The notes below the pieces were generated by a model, which saw only the letters and a list, made by a program, of their open reading frames with translations, had not been told where the DNA came from and searched no databases. 64,000 nt of DNA from Asanoa ferruginea (GTDB taxonomy: Bacteria; Actinomycetota; Actinomycetes; Mycobacteriales; Micromonosporaceae): positions 8,432,001 to 8,496,000 of the forward strand of contig NZ_QUMQ01000001.1 of NCBI RefSeq assembly GCF_003387075.1. The letters are read 5' to 3'. Shown here piece by piece: positions 60,764-64,000 of the stretch. Every line of letters begins with the position of its first letter. The first letter of the stretch is position 1. The position numbers and the translations under genes are program-made.

Positions 60764-61681
60764 ATGACACTGGCCGCACCCGGCGACACCTGGGGCATCT
60801 CCGGCCCCGGCTTCCTCGGCATCTACCTGGCGCTGGCGGTGCTCGCCATCGTCGCCACGGCGATCGTGCGATCGCGGCTCGCGCGCGGCCACACCGAACC
60901 GTGGCAGCGGCTCACCCCGGAGCAGGTCGCGTTCCTCAACGGCGGCCGGCAGCTCACCACCTACAGCGCGCTCGGCGGGTTGCGCCGGGCCGGGGCGATC
61001 GGCGCCAACCCCGACCGCACGCTGCTGCCGACCGGGCCGCTGCCGGCCGGGTCGACGCCGCTGGACACGGCGGTCTACAACGCCGCAGGCAAGCGGCTGC
61101 GGACCCGCGACCTGACTGGCGACCCGTGGGTGGCGAGCGCCCTCGACGACATCCGGGCCTACCTCGAACGCAGCGGGCTGTTGCTGTCCCACGGGCAACG
61201 CCGGCAGTCCCACCTGGCCGCGCTGCTGCTCCTGCCGGTGGCTGTGCTCGGCGGCGCGCGGATCTCGGCCGGCATGGCCAACGACCGGCCGGTCGACTTC
61301 CTCACCATCCTGGTGATCGTCACCGTCGTCTGGATGCTGATCAGCCTCGCCCGGGCGAAGACCCGGACGAAGGCCGGCGACACCGCGCTGGTGGGCCTGC
61401 GGATCGAGCACAACCACCTGTCACCCGGACAGTCGCCGAGCTACGCGACCTACGGCGCGGGAGCGGCCGCGATGGGCATCGCGCTGTGGGGCGCCTCGAC
61501 GCTCTACATGGTCGACCCGGCGTTCGCCGCCGAGGCCGAGATCAACCGGGCGGTCAGCGGCTCGGCCGGCACCAGCAGCGGCACCTCGTGCGGCGGTGGC
61601 AGCAGCGGCAGTTCGTGCAGCGGCGGCAGTTCCTGCGGCGGCGGTGGCGGCTGTGGAGGCGGCGGCGGGTGCGGCGGATGA
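60764..61681 (+). CDS. TIGR04222-type membrane protein with Gly/Cys-rich tail, copy 2
   Basis: This 305-residue paralog of copy 1 has the same four-span layout (PGFLGIYLALAVLAIVAT at the N-terminus, RTKAGDTALVGLRIEHNH in the third loop). It ends in a longer Ser/Gly/Cys tail with five Cys residues, spaced roughly every 6 bases to 6 residues. A GGGAG element precedes the ATG at 60764. Its stop overlaps the MNIO gene start (ATGA), which ties the two products to equal translation. Confidence 0.82.
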   Translation: MTLAAPGDTWGISGPGFLGIYLALAVLAIVATAIVRSRLARGHTEPWQRLTPEQVAFLNGGRQLTTYSALGGLRRAGAIGANPDRTLLPTGPLPAGSTPLDTAVYNAAGKRLRTRDLTGDPWVASALDDIRAYLERSGLLLSHGQRRQSHLAALLLLPVAVLGGARISAGMANDRPVDFLTILVIVTVVWMLISLARAKTRTKAGDTALVGLRIEHNHLSPGQSPSYATYGAGAAAMGIALWGASTLYMVDPAFAAEAEINRAVSGSAGTSSGTSCGGGSSGSSCSGGSSCGGGGGCGGGGGCGG

Positions 61682-62493
61682 CGTCCTACGGCGTCGGCAT
61701 CGGCTGGCGGCCCGAGATCGCCGGGTTCGTCGCCGAGCTGCCCGGGCTGCGCTTCGTCGAGGTGGTCGCCGAGTCGGTGCACGCCGACGCGCCGGTGCCA
61801 CCCGGCCTGGCCGCGCTGCGGGCCCGCGACGTGGCCGTCATCCCGCACGGCGTGCGGCTCTCGCTGGGCGGCGCCGAGCCGGTCGACGCCGACCGGGTCA
61901 GGCACCTCGCCGCCGTCGCCGAGCTGCTCGACGCGCCGCTGGTCAGCGAGCACATCGCGTTCGTCCGGGCCGGAGGGGTCGAGGCCGGGCACCTGCTGCC
62001 GCTGCCGCGCAGCCGCGAGGCGGTCGACGCGGTCGTGGCCAACGTCGCGCGTACCCAAGCCGATCTTCCGGTCCCGATCGCTTTGGAGCCGATCGCCGCG
62101 ATCTTCGACTGGCCCGACGACGACCTCACCGAGGCCGACTTCCTGACCGAGATCCTCGAGCGCACCGACGCGCTGCTGTTGCTCGACATCGCCAACGTGT
62201 ACGCCAACGCCCGCAACCGCGGCACCGACCCGCTCGAGCTGCTCGACGCGCTGCCGCTGGACCGGGTCGCCTACTGCCACGTCGCGGGGGGTGCGGAAGC
62301 CGGCGGGATCTACCACGACACGCACACCCACCCGGTGCCGGAGCCGGTGCTCGACCTGGTCTCGGCCCTCTGCGCGCGGCGCCGACCACCGGCACTGCTG
62401 TTGGAGCGCGACGGCGACTACCCGGCCGCCGACACCCTGCGGGCCGAACTCGACGCGATCGCGACGGCGTCCGGCTATCCGGCGGTCACATGA
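61678..62493 (+). CDS. DUF692 / MNIO-family metalloenzyme
   Basis: This 271-residue TIM-barrel protein belongs to the DUF692 group, multinuclear non-haem iron oxidases that modify Cys-containing peptides in several RiPP pathways. It begins GVGIGWRPE. Metal-ligand candidates are ESVH, HGVRLSLG, SEHIAF, EPIAAIFD, DIANVYAN and THTHPVPEP. Its ATG overlaps the stop of the Cys-rich membrane protein, and its own stop overlaps the next gene. I infer modification of the Cys residues in the preceding two proteins' tails. Confidence 0.88.
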   Translation: MTSYGVGIGWRPEIAGFVAELPGLRFVEVVAESVHADAPVPPGLAALRARDVAVIPHGVRLSLGGAEPVDADRVRHLAAVAELLDAPLVSEHIAFVRAGGVEAGHLLPLPRSREAVDAVVANVARTQADLPVPIALEPIAAIFDWPDDDLTEADFLTEILERTDALLLLDIANVYANARNRGTDPLELLDALPLDRVAYCHVAGGAEAGGIYHDTHTHPVPEPVLDLVSALCARRRPPALLLERDGDYPAADTLRAELDAIATASGYPAVT

Positions 62494-63077
62494 CCGGCGA
62501 CCACGCCCGCGGCCGTGAGGCCGAGGCTCGACCCGCGGGCGGTCACCTGACCGGCGGCCGTGAGGGCGGGGTTCGACCCGCGGGCGGTCACGTGACCGGC
62601 GGCCGTGAGGGCGGGGTTCGACCCGCGGGCGGTCACGTGACCGGCGACCTCGCGGCCCGGCAGGCGGCGCTGGTCGCGGCGCTGACTTCCGGTGCGGCCG
62701 TGCCGCCCGGCTTCGATCCGCGGTTGGTCGGCATGGCCCAGGACGCGCTGTTGCGCAAGCGGGCCGGTGAGGTCGCCCGGGCGTGGCCGATGCTCGCGAC
62801 CGCCCAGGGCGACCGGTGGCCGGCCGTGTTCATCGAGTGGGCCGCCGCCCGGCCCACCAACGGCTCCCTGCGTGACGGGTGGGACCTGGCGCGCTCGCTG
62901 GCCCCGCTGACCGGGCCCGCCGGGGCCGAGTTGGCGGCGCGGGAGGCGGCCTGGCGCTACGACGGCGGGTCCGCCCCGGTCGCCCGCGGCCGGCTGTCCG
63001 GCTGGGCCCGCAGCGTCCGCTCAGGGTCGCTCTGGGAGAGTGGCGGGTTGTGGACGCGCTTAAGGCCGAAGGGCTGA
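62490..63077 (+). CDS. MNIO partner protein with N-terminal tandem repeat
   Basis: This 195-residue protein has a 50-residue N-terminal repeat of about 15 residues (GGREGGVRPAGGHVT) and a C-terminal helical region with RQAALVAALTSGAAVPPGFD and KRAGEVARAWPMLATAQGDR. MNIO enzymes usually have a partner that presents the precursor, and this gene occupies that place in the operon. ATG at 62490 overlaps the MNIO stop; a GTG at 62635 would skip the repeats. I recognise no named family with certainty. Confidence 0.72.
   Translation: MTGDHARGREAEARPAGGHLTGGREGGVRPAGGHVTGGREGGVRPAGGHVTGDLAARQAALVAALTSGAAVPPGFDPRLVGMAQDALLRKRAGEVARAWPMLATAQGDRWPAVFIEWAAARPTNGSLRDGWDLARSLAPLTGPAGAELAAREAAWRYDGGSAPVARGRLSGWARSVRSGSLWESGGLWTRLRPKG
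62553..62642 (+). repeat. Identical 45-bp tandem repeats in the partner gene
   Basis: Two identical 45-bp units (62553-62597, 62598-62642) follow a diverged unit. Each keeps the frame, adds 15 residues and ends in cacgtgacc, which supplies an in-frame GTG codon. Length variation by whole units would not break the frame. Confidence 0.85.
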
Positions 63078-63667
63078 CCCGCCGGTTCGGCAACCTCGTG
63101 GTGCTCGACGCCGTCACCTTCACCGTCGAACCCGGCCAGGTCGGTGCCGTGCTCGGCGCCAACGGCTCGGGCAAGACCACCCTGCTGCGCTGCGTGATCG
63201 GCGCCGACCGCCCCGACGAGGGCGTGGTGACGGTGGGCGGGCGCCGGATCTACGAGACCGACGCCTGGGCCCGCTCGATCATGGCGGCGGCGCTCGACGA
63301 CATCGACTTCTTCCCGGATCTGTCGGTGGCCGAGCACCTCGGGCTGCTGGCCTACGCGCACGGCGGTGGCGGCGACCCCGTCGACGAGGTGCTCAGCGAG
63401 TTGGGCCTGGAGTCGGCCCGCGACCAACTGCCGATCACCCTGTCCAGCGGCCAGCGGCGCCGCCTCGCGCTCGCGTCCTGCCTGGTCCGCCCGCGCCGGG
63501 TGCTGGTGCTCGACGAGCCCGAGCAGCGCCTCGACGTCGACGGCCGGGCCTGGCTGACCGACCGGCTGCGCCGCGAGAAGGCGGCCGGCACGGCGGTGCT
63601 GATGGCCTCCCACGACGCGGAGCTCATCGACGCGGTCGCCGACGTCCGGATCGGCATCGGCGGGTGA
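63050..63667 (+). CDS. ABC transporter ATP-binding protein
   Basis: This 205-residue ATPase has Walker A GANGSGKTTLL, signature LSSGQRRRLALASCLVRP and Walker B VLVLDEPEQRLD followed by the switch His in ASHDAE. It lacks long extensions, so the membrane partner is a separate protein, probably the next gene. GTG at 63050 is preceded by GGGAGAG; the start overlaps the previous gene by 28 bases. It may export a modified product of the cluster. Confidence 0.88.
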   Translation: MDALKAEGLTRRFGNLVVLDAVTFTVEPGQVGAVLGANGSGKTTLLRCVIGADRPDEGVVTVGGRRIYETDAWARSIMAAALDDIDFFPDLSVAEHLGLLAYAHGGGGDPVDEVLSELGLESARDQLPITLSSGQRRRLALASCLVRPRRVLVLDEPEQRLDVDGRAWLTDRLRREKAAGTAVLMASHDAELIDAVADVRIGIGG

Positions 63668-64000
63668 CCACCACCGCGCTGATGCCGCCACCCGGCGCGG
63701 CACCCCCACCGGCCGGCGAGCTGAAGGCCCGACTGCGCCGCGCCCGCCGCCAGCATCGCGACCGCTCGATCGGCGACCTGCTCACCGACCTCTACATGAT
63801 CGCGTTCCTGATCGCGATCTACGGCTGGGCCGGCATCGACTCGTTCAGCGACTTCCTGCACCGCCAGGTGGAGGCCTCCCCCGCCGATCCCGCCGCCCGC
63901 TACTGGATCGGCGTCGGCGCCGGCATCGCGCTGTCCGGTTTCGTCTGGCAGGGCCTCACGGCGGTCGGCCCACTCCAGGTCGGCCCGGCCGTGCAGAGCT
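63664..64000 (+). CDS. Membrane protein, possible ABC permease (3' partial)
   Basis: The 112 visible residues start VTTTALMPPPGAAPPPAGEL from GTG overlapping the ATPase stop. A basic amphipathic stretch (RLRRARRQHRDRS) precedes a first transmembrane segment (DLYMIAFLIAIYGWAGI) and a second near the window end (YWIGVGAGIALSGFVW). Position after the ATPase suggests it is the transporter's membrane part, perhaps of the DUF6297-like type. The gene runs off the window. Confidence 0.7.
   Translation, partial: MTTTALMPPPGAAPPPAGELKARLRRARRQHRDRSIGDLLTDLYMIAFLIAIYGWAGIDSFSDFLHRQVEASPADPAARYWIGVGAGIALSGFVWQGLTAVGPLQVGPAVQS

Overview
The window is high-GC DNA with dense, often 4-bp-overlapping genes and frequent GTG starts, typical of an actinomycete. 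A mycothiol-dependent maleylpyruvate isomerase-like enzyme, the fabG-inhA-hemH order, a DUF3097 protein, an actinobacterial-type aconitase and several small single-span membrane proteins point to the Micromonosporaceae or a close relative; I cannot name the species. No rRNA, tRNA, CRISPR array, integrase or transposase gene was seen.

Layout. 1-14.2 kb: chromosomal metabolic and regulatory genes, including a partial serine hydrolase, DUF3097, an XRE regulator with a membrane partner, SDR and aldo/keto reductases, a PfkB kinase, a secreted copper monooxygenase (AA10+CBM2), an MBL hydrolase with a thioesterase, and two bacterial-PH membrane proteins. 14.4-17.8 kb: a MoxR/DUF58/VWA operon. 17.8-18.6 kb: a non-coding minisatellite. 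18.6-26.5 kb: acyltransferase, DUF1023 hydrolase, a LuxR-type two-component system and the fatty-acid/heme operon fabG-inhA-hemH-HAD. 26.5-30.7 kb: aminopeptidase P, asparagine synthase and a hypothetical gene.

30.8-37.6 kb is the accessory-looking part. It holds a membrane protein with TrkA-like Rossmann domains and a C-terminal RyR domain, a SLOG-type small protein, LemA and a DUF2207-like membrane protein. A 162-bp palindromic MITE-like element with TA duplications splits the RyR and SLOG genes. Next comes a lower-GC islet bounded by a frameshifted duplicate of the pullulanase 3' end. It carries one three-part protein: a histone-H1-like tail, a DUF5343-like region and a TIR/deoxyribosyltransferase-like domain, which is a candidate single-gene defence effector.

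37.6-59.6 kb: pullulanase, an NTF2-like protein, a serpin, two tandem paralogous secreted or anchored proteins that share an operator, a cyclase/ThDP-enzyme pair, TetR with a VOC protein, aconitase, a permuted NlpC/P60 protein, a RIO kinase, an HAD phosphatase, a YtrA-type GntR/ABC operon, a nitrilase-family amidase, a thioesterase and another TetR.

59.7-64 kb: a putative RiPP-like modification cluster. Two membrane proteins with Gly/Cys-rich C-termini are followed, with stop/start overlaps, by a DUF692/MNIO enzyme, a small partner protein with an expandable N-terminal repeat, an ABC ATPase and the start of a membrane protein cut by the window end. This cluster, the TIR-like islet and the RyR-SLOG operon with its MITE are the main candidates for undescribed biology.
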